Positions 47,584 through 59,215 of a DNA stretch of 64,000 bases are shown one piece after another. The notes below the pieces were generated by a model that was not told the DNA's origin, searched no databases, and saw nothing but the letters and a program-made list of their open reading frames with translations. Source of the DNA: Hyparrhenia diplandra (Eukaryota > Streptophyta > Magnoliopsida > Poales > Poaceae); contig JADLZK010012216.1 of NCBI GenBank assembly GCA_015847255.1, positions 1-64,000 on the forward strand. The letters run 5' to 3'. The position numbers and the translations under genes are program-made. Each line of letters starts with the position of its first letter. Position 1 is the stretch's first letter.

Positions 47584-49110
47584 TGTTGGTATTTGTTAGC
47601 TTACAGAGAGATAGATCCGCAAGCGCCGCGGATGTCAAAGGTGAGCATTTCACCGGGAAGGGTTTTAAATATCGAATCCACGAGGAAGATATGATAAGCA
47701 ATTCATTTGATTAAGGACGGTGATAGAAGACTAATGAGATTCGGTGGTTTAGCATTTACTTAAACAGGGTGAGCCAATAAAGATAATAATGATAAGGTAT
47801 ATAAGACAGGTAGAGGTGCACGTGGTGAACAATAGGATAAGATTAATTCCTAGTTAGATTAGGATTGGATTTAGGACAAATGGGACAGTTCTTATGTAGT
47901 ATACAAAGAATTTACTGAAGTGGAAATAAACAGGCATAGCATAAGATCATATATAAATCAAAACCATAAATAAAAATGTGTACCCCGAAGATTACTTAAG
48001 AAAATCAAGAACGAAACAAGATAATCCCAAGAACCATTATCGACTAGTCTTATACACGGGGGAGGATTGCAAAGGACTCAATAGTGCTTTGTCACCACTA
48101 CGATCTACCACACCGAATATAAGATATAAGGTGAATCCATAAAGTAAATTATATCTAAGCACCATGCTTACATACTCTCTACTACCTAGCATATGCGCAT
48201 AATATACTAGGAGCTCTACGAATAAGTACTTGAATTACCATGAATAATGACTATATCAAATATGCTATGACTAGAATAAAGTGTAAGTAAATTAATTGCA
48301 TACATAATAATGAAATAGCACGAAGGTGTATGAGAACAATAATTATATTGAACCATAGTGTAACTTATCGATCCGTAACCGAGAGCATACACTCTCTCTT
48401 CTTTAAACCCGACTTTCTATCTAAACTAGGCTCTAGATTAGAGCTATGAATTAGCTATCCTATCTCGTGGTGTCTCCTCTTCTTCTCTGTCTTGGCTCTT
48501 CCTTGATCTACTTCTTATTGAACGTGAAGCTTTAGATCAACTTGGATTGATTTGACTTGAGGGGTCTTGGGCTGTTTATATATGGGTCTTCCTCTGTCTC
48601 TTCAACTTCAACAAAGCGATGTGGTATTAACCTTGAATCAATCCCGCACTTCTACCGTTGCCCTCGGATCAAACCGACTCGAATCAACCGGTTTAGATCG
48701 AGTCTTGAGGCGGTGGAGGAAGCTTCCGAAGCGGAGGCCGATTGGCGGCCGAGGCAGGCCGATCGGCCTAATAGTTGCCGATCGCCCGCAGTGGGGCCCA
48801 CTCGGGTCCCGCGATGCGTCGTGTCTTCCGGAGTCTTCTAGATGATGTATTTTCGGGTTTTGGGACTCTTTGACGTCGGGTGTATTCTCGTAGCCTTCGG
48901 ACTTGTCTCGAGTTGGATTGCTTTATGTTACGTCGGGCGTATGCCACGTCATTTCAAGTTATTTTTCTCGTTAAGTCCCTCGCAAATCACAACTTTACCA
49001 AAACTCATGGAAATCATTAGTAGAAACCCCTAATAAGGTTATCTAATTATATTTTAATTCTTTTCCATGAAGTGTTGATGCATAAAAATATGAGTTAGTG
49101 AGCATCAACA
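47584..49110 (-). repeat. 3' LTR (element orientation)
   Basis: Begins TGTTGGTATTTGTTAGC and ends GTGAGCATCAACA on the plus strand (TG...CA). About 1,527 bp, nearly collinear with 53591-55118. Confidence 0.93.
48575..48582 (-). promoter_or_regulatory. LTR TATA box (left LTR)
   Basis: On the minus strand CCCATATATAAACAG, the best TATA box in the LTR; its counterpart in the other LTR is at 54584-54592. Confidence 0.6.
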
Positions 49111-49112
49111 AA

Positions 49113-49126
49113 CTCCCCCAAGCTTA
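49113..49126 (-). other. polypurine tract
   Basis: The minus strand reads TAAGCTTGGGGGAG just before the LTR start, a typical plus-strand priming tract of plant LTR elements. It fixes the element orientation. Confidence 0.7.
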
Positions 49127-52100
49127 CCCTTTGCTAGTCCCTAGCAAAGCTATATGCTATAGTAGGATCAGGAGTTGCTACTACGCTTTCATACCTCAAA
49201 AGTACTGTGTTTATCAGAAATAAATTCTCCTCTTAACAAGATTGCTCTCTCATACTGTTTACCATGGGGCGTAGCCTTTTCACGAATCATAAGCAAGATA
49301 AAGCAATCAAGTTAAGTACCATGTCTCAAACTCTTTGATCAACTATCATCCTGGGGTTTTGCATTATTTTTCAAAAGAAAACTCAGAGATCCTATGTATG
49401 ACCCTCTTAAGTAGATAGTACGTAGTGAAGTGACACACATATAATAGGACATACATAGTGGGATGATAGTGGTGAATGAATGAGGATGAAAGGTAGTAAT
49501 TAGCCTTCAGCCTTTTCTAGTATATTTATTTATTTTTTTTCAAGCATCTTGGACTATATCTCTCTTTCTAAAAATTGCTAAGACCTGGGCTGTCCATTCT
49601 TGGAGAGGTGGGCTTTTCCCGAACTTGTGTCCATTTTTTTTCTCTCCTTAGAGATGTGGGCCCTACTCACCCTCGGACACGTGTCCATTATTCATCTCTA
49701 AATATATTTTTATTATTTAGGGAGGTAGGCCCTTCTCGCCTAGTATGACTTTTTGTCCGTTACTCTCCCTCTCTTGTCTCACTTTTCTCTCTCGAATATA
49801 TTTTTTTTTCTTTTTCTTTTTTTTTTTTTTTTTTTATGAATGTAGCCAGAATCTAATTGGTATAAAAACATTGAGAGAGACATATCCAAAATTGCTAGAA
49901 TTTATTATTATTTTTTTATAATTATGGCTAGCGGCTTGATGGAATATGGAGAGGCGTTACGGATTAGAAGCAAGCGTATTTGGTGGAGTGGGATGTTTTG
50001 ATGCGAGTGACAAACTCTCAAGGGTCATATCTAAGGAACTCATCATGTAATATTTTATAATTTTTAAAGATAAAAACCAGGGATCAAGTATCTCTAAGAA
50101 TATGATAAACAGTAGCTCAACTTTTCATGCACTTTTTTATCTTTCAATGCTAAGACTTAGATTAAGCATGTGCTTCCCACAGGTGTTGGGTTTAGAGCAA
50201 TTTAAGCATTTAAAGCTTTGGGAGAATCTAAGTCCAAAGTGTAAGTACTTTTAAGAGGAATTAAGGCGGAGCAACTATTCATCATTTCCAAGCATATGTC
50301 ATCAAGGTTATAATTAAAGAAAAGAGAGCTAACTCGCGAACTTCTAATATTTATTGGACTCTTAAAACTAATATTTTTATTTAGGACTCATTAACTCTAA
50401 GCAAAATATTCTAACTAGCTAATATTTAAAATAGATAGAATAATAATACTTATCGTGATAAGCGAGGGTGCTCTCCCCAAGCCGGATCTTGAAGTAGTCT
50501 TTTTATTCGCCCTTGGAACTTGTTCATCTCAGGGTTTTCCTTAAATGTTCTCCCCGCAAATATTAATTTCGCACATACCCCAAGGAACAAATTTTAGGAT
50601 TATGTTGTGAGCCTTCATGTGCTCACTTCTTTTTGGATTTTTAGAAAAACGTGTGGACCTTCATGTGCCCACATTTTTTTTTTTTTTGAGAATTTTTCTA
50701 TGCAATAGAGATGCTAATGTGAAAACATATGAGTGCAATATTTTTGTTTTTTTATTTTTATGCCACCAAAGCAAAGGGGTGCTTGCATGGGGCTTTTAAG
50801 GAACTAATGCAAATGCAAAGAAACATAATTTTATGATTTTCTAATGCGAGTTTTTAGAAAAGTAAATATGCTTAAAGGAAACATGCTAATTGAAATATGC
50901 TATGCAGAAAATTAAATATGCGAGATAAATACCGAAGTTACCTCTCGGGCGAGTTTCGAGTACTTACTCGTGGCGTCTTTGTCATCTATGGAATCTCGTC
51001 GGGATGTTGTGTATGCGGTGCGGTGCCTTCAATGATCTCGATGAGTAGCGTAGATGAGGTAGCCGACGGTGTTTGATCGGTCGATGACGCTGGTGGTGGT
51101 AGGTCTTCCAAGGTGTAATCTTGTTGTCTTCTTTCTTCCTCTAAGCTTGTTTCTTCGGTGGAGACCTTTTCGGAGTGGTCGGGTTCGGGCGTGCTTGGTT
51201 GGTGGGAGCCGGGTGGACTTTTCTTGAATCTTCTTAATGTATTCCTTGTCCATCATTTCTCAGATTCAACTTGTGATTTCTCCGTCTTGTTCTTTTTTAG
51301 GCTTGCTTGTCCGATCTTGAAGTTGCATCTCTTGGGATTATGATCCCGAGGATGGCATCACCCATGTTCCTTGCTTATTGTGCATGTTGTAGACATGGGA
51401 CATTAAATGGCATAAAAGTGTGTCCTCCGCTCACAAAGTCAAGGTAGAGATCAAGTGCATGGGCTCGCCGGGTGGGAAAACACCAACAAAACCAAAATTG
51501 TATTTATCCTACTCTAACCTTGAGCATATATAACCATGTTAGCATAATGTGTTTCATTTATTTGTGACAAAGGTGAAAAGATCGATGACGGGTATGAATG
51601 TGGCTTTTATAACATAGCAAACTAAAAGTGTAGAGAAAAATAAAACTAGAGAGACAAGGGTAAGAACAACTAAGAGCTAACATGTTGAGCTATTCGATTA
51701 ATCCAAGTGAGGTTGTGAGCTAACATATTTAACTCCTTAGTAAGCATGCCATGATTAGAGTAAAGTTTTATCGATTAGGACACTTACCCGAAGATGTTAC
51801 CTTTATTGCGTAATCATGGCAAAGATCGTAACACCTCATGGTGGTTCTTGTATGGTATGTATGGTAGTTGAGTGTCTTGTCCTCTCTTCATTTTTCGTGT
51901 CGGAACGGCGGAGTCCGAGAGGAGGGAGAGCCTTGTCGGATCATCTTTTAGTGGAATTGGTCTTCCTCCCCCAAGCTCAAACTCGTGTCACTCGGCGCTT
52001 AAAGTCGGGGTTGACTGCTCATCATCTCCTTGAGTGTGTTGTGACCGCCGGTCTTTGATGGAATCTTGTTGTGTTCGCCCTCTCCCTTGTACCAATCCAT

Positions 52101-53563
52101 TTTTCTTCTTTTAATCGCCCGAGGGATGAGGATGCCGATGACCAATTGAACTTACTTTGTCAATTCTTCTTCATCTTCTTTTACTCGGTTGACAAAAGGA
52201 TGCTCATTTGAGATGTAAACTTGGAGTCCCTCCTTGATTGCTTTGTCCTCTAACGACGTGGTGTGGAGTGTTCTTCTTGATGATGTGTAGCACACGGGTC
52301 GCCTTGATGATCGAGGAAGAAACCTCATTGGTGACATCCTTGTCCTCCATGGTCTCGTGGCATTATTGTGACTTCTCTTTGTAACGGCTTTGTCATTGAT
52401 TGGAGTAAATGTTCCTACCGGTGTATTTCTTGTTGTAGGTGATGAGAGCAAGCAAGTCTTTGATAAGATGATGTAGGTTGACGTTGATCCCGCTTCTCTG
52501 CTTTTGTAGTGGAAGTGGTAGTGAGGTAGGTCCATGAACGTGGGCCACCATGATTCTTTCCGCAAATGCATTAGTGGACATATACCCGAAGGATAGCAAT
52601 GATATTGAAAATAGGGTTATTGTCCATATAATTTATTTGTGCTAACATAATGATGGTTCTTTTTTAAAAACTTAGCACGATTATATAAATTTGTTTTTGT
52701 TTTTATTATTTATTATTATGAAGCGGTTGCACTTAAAGCGTGGCTAAGGCAAAGGTAACTTGCGACAAAAGACAAATTGAGTATTTAGGCACTTACAGTT
52801 TCGTCCTTTCGTAAGGAGTGAGTTCAGTCTTCTTTTGTGCAGAGTTGTTGGAGTTCATTACATATCTTGCGTAAGCTAATCTCTTTTCCCAAATTGATTT
52901 GACAATTTTTTGCAGGGGTTAGTCTCACAAAGATAACCGTAATCTACTAAAGTATACTATCAGTCCAAAAATCAACCTAGACATAATGTCCAACTCAATT
53001 TAAGAAGGCAATTTAATTTAAACACCATGTTTAATTTAAAAGCCTTTAGAAATAAAATCGACACACCTTGCGGTTTCAGGAATCAAACTAAACACCATGT
53101 TTAACTTGAGCCATGAAAATAAATTAAGCATCATGTCTAAGGTGTATGAAGATATTTCAAAACTTAAGCATACTATAGTAAACAAAGGCAAAGATAAAGG
53201 TTTTATAGAGATGAAGGGCTATGATCATGATGAGACTAATATGATTTTAAAAGTTTAAAAACCTTCTCACATTCGATCATACTTACCTTTACTCACAAAA
53301 TAGAATTTGTGAGTTGTGCAGCTTCTTTATTCGTCACTTGAATTCTTGTGACGACGACCGGGCGAGTCCCAATGTTAATGGTTTATGAAGTTCAGGTACT
53401 TTGGATTCTCCTACCGTTGGCCGCTTCGAAAATATTAATCAATTACCCCGCATAAGATAGACTAATAGACAATACACGGGTAATTTGTTTAAGCGTAGGT
53501 GCTAGGTAGCAAATCCACACATAGTATTCATCTATCAATAATCAAAAGAAAAGCTATCAAAAT

Positions 53564-53584
53564 CTTCCCAAGAACGGCGCCGTA
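53564..53584 (-). other. primer-binding site
   Basis: The minus strand reads CGGCGCCGTTCTTGGGAAG a few bases inside the LTR end, resembling the GGCGCCGTTGCCGGGGA site of other grass elements. The priming tRNA was not determined. Confidence 0.5.
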
Positions 53585-53590
53585 AATGCT

Positions 53591-55118
53591 TGTTGGTATT
53601 TGTTAGCTTACAGAGAGATAGATCCGCAAGCGCACGGATGTCCAAAGTGAGCATTTCACCCGGGAAGGGTTTTAAATATCGAATCCACGAGGAAGATATG
53701 ATAAGCAATTCATTTGATTAAGGACAAAGTGATAGAAGACTAATGAGATTCTAGGTGGTTTAGCATTTACTTAAACAGGGTGAGCCAATAAAAGATAATA
53801 ATGATAAGGTATATAAGACAGGTAGAGGTGCACGTGGTGAACAATAGGATAAGATTAATTCCTAGTTAGATTAGGGATTGGATTTAGGACAAATGGGACA
53901 GTTCTTATGTAGTATACAAAGAATTTACGAAGTGGAAATAAAACAGGCATAGCATAAGATCATATATAAATCAAAACCATAAATAAAAAATGTGTACCTC
54001 GAAGATTACTTAAGAAAATCAAGAACTAAAACAAGATAATCCCAAGAACCATTATCGACTAGTCTTATACACGGGGAGGATTGCAAAGGACTCAATAGTG
54101 CCGTCACCACTACGATCTACCACACGACCCAAGCATATAAGGTGAATCCGCAAGTAAATTATATCTAAGCACCATGCTTACATACTCTCTACTACCTAGC
54201 ATATGCGCATAATATACTAGGAGCTCTACGAATAAGTACTTCGAATTACCATGAATAATGACTATATCAAATATGCTATGACTAGAATAAAGTGTAAGTA
54301 AATTAATTGCATACATAATAATGAAATAGCACGAAGGTGTATGAGAACAATAATTATATTGAACCATAGTGTAACTTATCGATCCGTAACCCGAGCATAC
54401 ACTCTCTTCTTTAAACCCGACTTTCTATCTAAACTAGGCTCTAGATTAGAGCTATGAATTAGCTATCCTATCTCGTGGTGTCTCCTCTTCTTCTCCTGTC
54501 TTGGCTCTTCCTTGATCTACTTCTTATTGAACGTGAAGCTTTAGATCAACTTGGATTGATTTGACTTGAGGGGTCTTGGGGCATTTATATATGGGTCTTC
54601 CTCTGCCTCTTCAACTTCAACAGCGATGTGGTATTAACCTTGAATCAATCCCGCACTTCTACCGTTGCCCTCGGATCAAACCGACTCGAATCAACCGGTT
54701 TAGATCGAGTCTTGAAGGCGGTGGAGGAAGCTTCCGAAGCGGAGGCTGATTGGCGGCGAGGCAGCCGATCGGCCTAATAGTTGGTCGATCGGCCCGCAGT
54801 GGGGCCCACTCGGGTCCCGCGATGCGTCGTGTCTTCCGAGTCTTCTAGATGATGTATTTTCGGGTTTTGGGACTCTTTGACGTCGGGTGTATTCTCGTAG
54901 CCTTTCGGACTTGTCTCGGAGTTGGATTGCTTTATGCGTTCGCCGGGCGTATGCCACGTCATTTCTCGTTATTTTTTCGTTAAGTCCCCGCAAATCACAA
55001 CTTTACCAAAACTCATGGAAATCATTAGTAGAAACCCCTAATAAGGTTATCTAATTATATTTTAATTCTTTTCCATGAAGTGTTGATGCATAAAAATATG
55101 AGTTAGTGAGCATCAACA
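53591..55118 (-). repeat. 5' LTR (element orientation)
   Basis: About 1,528 bp, TG...CA ends. Differs from the left LTR mainly by scattered 1-2 base insertions and deletions. Confidence 0.93.
54584..54592 (-). promoter_or_regulatory. LTR TATA box (right LTR, active position)
   Basis: Minus-strand CCATATATAAAT in the upstream LTR of the element, positioned to drive its transcript leftwards. Confidence 0.55.
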
Positions 55119-55125
55119 AAGTGGT

Positions 55126-56044
55126 GTGTGATAGTATGTGCGGGGAACGTGTAGAGGCCGGGGCTTCGCTAGGACTGGCCTTGCCATCGGTGTGCGACGA
55201 CAACGGCAACCCAAAGACGGCAGGGCAACATGGTGGAGTGCAGGAGGTGTGGTGTGGTGGAGAAGGTGGAAGAGAGGCCAAAAGGGCTTAGGGCTAAGTC
55301 TATTGAGCTCTATTGGTCTAGAGGGGGGCATGGCGCTTGGCTTCAATGGCGTACATGGTGAACCGATTTGGGGAAATCGGGATTGTGCCCGATTTAGGGG
55401 AAGGAGGGGGGAGAGAAGAGGGAGACAAAGTGTTCTAGGTGTGGGCGAAACTATATGTGTGGTTTGCTTGAGCGGAGGAGCTCGGGTTGAGCCCCTATTT
55501 ATAGGCGGGAGTTGCCTCACCGGCAAAGTCCGTGTCATGGTGGTGGGGCGGTCGGGGCAAGAAGACGTGGGGTGAAAAGGCGGGCGAGGGGGTCATTTCG
55601 GACAATCGGGATGGTGTCCGCGTCATCTCTAGGAGCCGACGAGAGCGGTGCTCGGGGCATCCGACCACGCGTCGTGCCACCCACCGCGCCCGCCGCCATG
55701 CGTGGCGTGGCTCGAGCTCTCCCTCGTAAAAGCTCGCGCGCGCACACCAATTTTCCTCGCGTGGCCGGGAACGACGCCGCAGTTCATTGTCGCCACCGCG
55801 CCGCGATGAGCATCGGGCCGACCAAGTTAGAGATGATAGCAGGTTGCATTTCGCCCATGGATGGACCCGTCTCGACGAGAGGAAGCCGCTGGTGCCCTTG
55901 GCTCCGTCGAAGACCTTGCCGTCAGCGAGATCCCGTCATGACAGCGCAACCCCGGCTTTTCTCTGATCACAGGCCCGACCTGTCAGTGATTTCTATTTTT
56001 CGTTTTATTCATTTTCCTGATAGACCGGGCCCACATGTCAGTCT
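55126..56044. other. GC-rich interior of the Mutator-like element
   Basis: No recognised protein. A minus-strand GCCTATAAATAGGGGCTC (about 55489-55506) looks like a promoter TATA box, perhaps from an older inserted LTR or a captured promoter. Confidence 0.35.
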
Positions 56045-56373
56045 GATCCAAGCCACCGTGGCAAAACCATTCCACTGTGGCTGCCATGTAGGCAAAACCG
56101 GCTTCCAAAACCGCCCCAAGGGGTGATTTAGACGGTTTTGTAAAGTTTAATGTGCCGGTTAACCGACTTTGAGATTCGTGGTAATAATTAGACACACTCG
56201 AATAGTTCAGGAGTTTTCTAATTTATTGCACCGTGGAATATATCCGGTGGCCATTGAAAAGGAAATGTAAAATGGTCGCAAAAAAGAAGGCAAACTGTAG
56301 AAATCAGCGCTCGGGAGAACGAGAACTGCTGTGCTGAGCACCGGCTGCTGCCGAAGTGCAGTCATGACGTCAT

Positions 56374-58342
56374 ATGGTAGAACAACCCCGTAGTCAAATA
56401 CGGCAGATTGCCGCCGCCCCAATGCCCCCATCCCATGCCGCCCTCCCCGTCTCTCCGCCTCCTCTTCTCCCGCCGCCGCCCTATCGCTCCGCAACACACC
56501 ATCTCCGCCGCCGCCACAGCCTCTCCGCCTCCGGCCCCGCCGCGGCCGCTGCCACCTCGCCTCCCTCGGGCAACCGCGCCGAGCGCCTCGCGTCCGCCGT
56601 CCACGGCGCGGTCGCGGCCAAGAACTTCGCGCACGCCATCCGTTTGACGAAATCCCTCGTCCAGGTCTCCTCTTCCTTCCCCGGCCGGAGTTCCGCTGCC
56701 ACAGCCGCCGGCGCCGGCGCCGCATTCGCGGCTCTCTCCTCCACCTCCAGCTCCCCTGCCCCCGCCCTCGGCGTTCTCGTCATTGCCCTCTCCCAGATGG
56801 GGCTGCTCGACGAGGCGCTGGGCGTGTTCCGGCGCTTGTGGACGCTGCCGGCGCTGCCAGCGTGCAACGCGGTCCTGGACGGGCTAGTGAAAGCACGCAG
56901 GTCTGGGTGCGCCTGGGAGTTGTTCGACGAAATGCTTAGACGGGGGATGGTTCCCAGTGTGGTCACGTACAATACTCTTATCAATGCATGCCGGTACCAG
57001 GGTGATGTGGCCAAGGCTCAGGAGATGTGGGATCAGATGGTGGCACGGCAGATTGATCCGAACGTGGTCACATACACGACAATGATATGTGTGCATTGTG
57101 AAGAGGGCTGCATTGATGATGCTGAGCGGTTGTTTGGCACTATGAAGGAAGCAGGAATGTGGCCTAATCAGTATACATACAATGTGCTGATGAGTGGTCA
57201 CTGTCAGAGAGATGATGTCAACAGTGCATTTGTTTTGTACCAGGAATTGCTGAATAGTGGCCTCATTCCAAATGCTGTTGTCTTTACAACCCTGATTGAC
57301 GGTTTCTGTAAAGCAAAGAGGCTCAGTGAAGCAAAGTATATATTTCGGGACATGCCCAGGTTTGGAGTTGCTCCTACTGTTCCTGTGTACAACAGTTTGA
57401 TGGATGGAGCTTTTCAGGTCTGGAAACGCACAAGAAGCATTGTCACTTTATCAGGAGATGACTCGCTTAGGTTTGTTCCCAGATGAGTTCACCTGCAGCA
57501 TTGTTGTGAGAGGCCTCTGTGACGGAGGGCAAATGCAGGTAGCAGCCAGATTTCTTGAAGGAATTAGGGAAGATGGTGCTAATGTGAATGCAGCTGCTTA
57601 CAATGCACTGATTGATGAGTACTGCAGGAATGGGAATTTGGAGAAAGCGCTAGCAACATGCACTAGAATGACTGAGGTTGGAATTGAGCCCAATGTGGTG
57701 TCATACTCCTCCTTGATAGATGGGCATTCAAAACTTGGGAAGATGCAAATAGCAATGGCTATATACACCGAGATGATGGCTAAAGGGATTAAGCCTAATG
57801 TGGTCACATACACTGCTCTTATTCATGGCCACACTAAGAATGGTGGTGTAGATGCTGCTTTTCGTTTACACAAGGAAATGATAGAGAATGGTATTTCACC
57901 TAATGCTATCACAGTGTCTGTTCTTGTTGATGGTCTGTGCAGAGAGAATAGGGTTCAGGATGCAGTCAGGTTTATGATGGAGTACTCAGGGTTAAAGTAC
58001 AGTGATATTCATTCTTTCTTCGCAAACTTTACAACTGAAGAAGATTGTTTAATTCCAAACAGCGTGATATATATGACCTTGATATATGGCCTGTATTTAG
58101 ATGGCCAACACTATGAAGCTGGCAAGCTTTTCTCCTACATGAGAAAATCAGATATGATGCCTGATAGCTTCACCTATACACTACTGATACGAGGGCAGTG
58201 CATGCTTGGCTATGTCTTGAATGCCATGATGCTCTATGCCGATATGATGAAGATTGGTGTTAAACCAGTGAGGTACAAGATAGTCTGCCCTGAGATTTGG
58301 TCATGGTCACCACGGAATGACCCCCAAACTGTTGTAAGTTAA
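56374..58342 (+). CDS. P-class pentatricopeptide-repeat protein, one frame shift
   Basis: Tandem 35-residue PPR motifs run from about codon 140: NAVLDGLVKARRSGCAWELF, VVTYNTLINACRYQGDVAKA, TYNVLMSGHCQRDDVNSAF, VVFTTLIDGFCKAKRLSEA, AYNALIDEYCRNGNLEKAL, VVTYTALIHGHTKNGGVDAA and FTYTLLIRGQCMLGY. Spacing is regular, so it is a P-type protein, likely acting on organellar RNA stability or translation. At about 57410 the frame changes within SLMDGAF/RSGNAQEALSLY; one surplus T in a TTTT run explains it. The open frame starts at 56374, but ATG 56422 or the alternative-frame ATG 56435, giving an Arg-rich SLRLLFSRRRP leader, could be the true start with another indel. The last motif runs into a short unrelated tail. 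Convergent with the LSMT gene. Confidence 0.87.
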
Positions 58343-59215
58343 GAATGGGCTTTTGACTACATACTTCAATTTTCTGATAAAAAGCCACTTCATCACAGAT
58401 TATGGAACCGTACCTTTTGTCACAGAAGACCCTGTCATCAATATGACAGACCATTCTGCTGCATCTGTGCGAAGTGCGAACATTGAAAGTTGGCTATTTG
58501 AAAGCCCTCTGCTTATTGGCCTTGTTACCAAGACAAATGAAAATTTGAAGCCACTGGATTTGTTTAATTGTTGTCATTGTGTGGTACGTGCTCTGAATAA
58601 GAAGAGCATACTCCTTCGCTGTGACATGATCAACAACTGGAGAAGATGGCCATGATGAGGGTTGAAGCCAAACCATTGCAACTTTCATGCACACGCAGCT
58701 GGTTGCTATACTGGGACTAGCTCTCCACTAGGGATGACCATGGCTCGTCTGAGGAAGGATGTACATGTAGATGCAAGTGTGCAACAGACTGCACTTGCAG
58801 AGATTTACTATGGCCTTTCTCGTTTTGATGTGGATTGACATGGATTGAGAGGGATTGACAGGGAATTGAACTAGGCCAACCCCTGCGCAACCTAAAAGGC
58901 CTTATGCACTAGAGAGTTTAGTCAAATTTGGATATTGTACAGGTTTTAGTCAAATTTGTTGGCATATGCACTAGAGAGGACGTCCAATATGTAGTTCGGT
59001 GAACGTTAATGTAACTGTTCACCTGATGGGACTATCAGTGATGACCATGTATTCTTTCAAATGTTGATGCTGATTTAATTTCTCCAAAATTTCTTTTACT
59101 TATTGTCTTATTATGTGATCTTGTCACAGAAGTGGGCATGCCATTTACAATGCATTTCTCGTTAACAGTGTCAGAAGGCATTTCTTTCATTAGCATTATT
59201 GAACAAATATCACTA
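58343..59215. other. convergent 3' regions
   Basis: Between the PPR gene (plus) and the LSMT gene (minus). A short GGATTGACATGGATTGAGAGG stretch (58830-58860) recalls a MITE scrap. No gene. Confidence 0.4.

Larger units (their letters stand above)
47584..55120 (-). mobile_element. non-autonomous LTR retrotransposon, minus orientation
   Basis: Two direct LTRs (47584-49110 and 53591-55118) bound about 4.5 kb of AT-rich internal DNA. GTGGT flanks it (47579-47583, 55121-55125), with two extra A bases between the CA end and the right copy. Orientation is minus: a purine-rich tract abuts the left LTR, a GGCGCCGTT-type primer-binding site abuts the right LTR, and the LTRs carry a minus-strand TATA box. 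No gag, protease, reverse transcriptase or integrase signature was found in any frame; the longest internal frame (52152-52571, minus) is unrecognised. It depends on another element for replication. Confidence 0.9.
45809..56220. mobile_element. Mutator-like element with long inverted ends
   Basis: The left end (45809-about 45980) and the right end (about 56045-56220) are long inverted repeats. Shared stretches include GGTTAACCRGCACATTAAAC, AAAACCGTCTAAATCACCCC, GCCGGTTTTGCCTACRTGGC and GGTTTTGCCACGGTGG. The 9-bp flanks ATTCATTGC (45800-45808) and ATTTATTGC (56221-56229) match at eight positions. Long inverted ends plus a 9-bp duplication are the hallmarks of Mutator-like elements. Without the nested retrotransposon it is about 2.9 kb. 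No MURA-type transposase is seen. Confidence 0.8.

Noticed and set aside
49111..53590. Short open frames inside the LTR retrotransposon as gag or pol
   Set aside because: None shows a zinc knuckle, protease DSGA, reverse-transcriptase or integrase motif.
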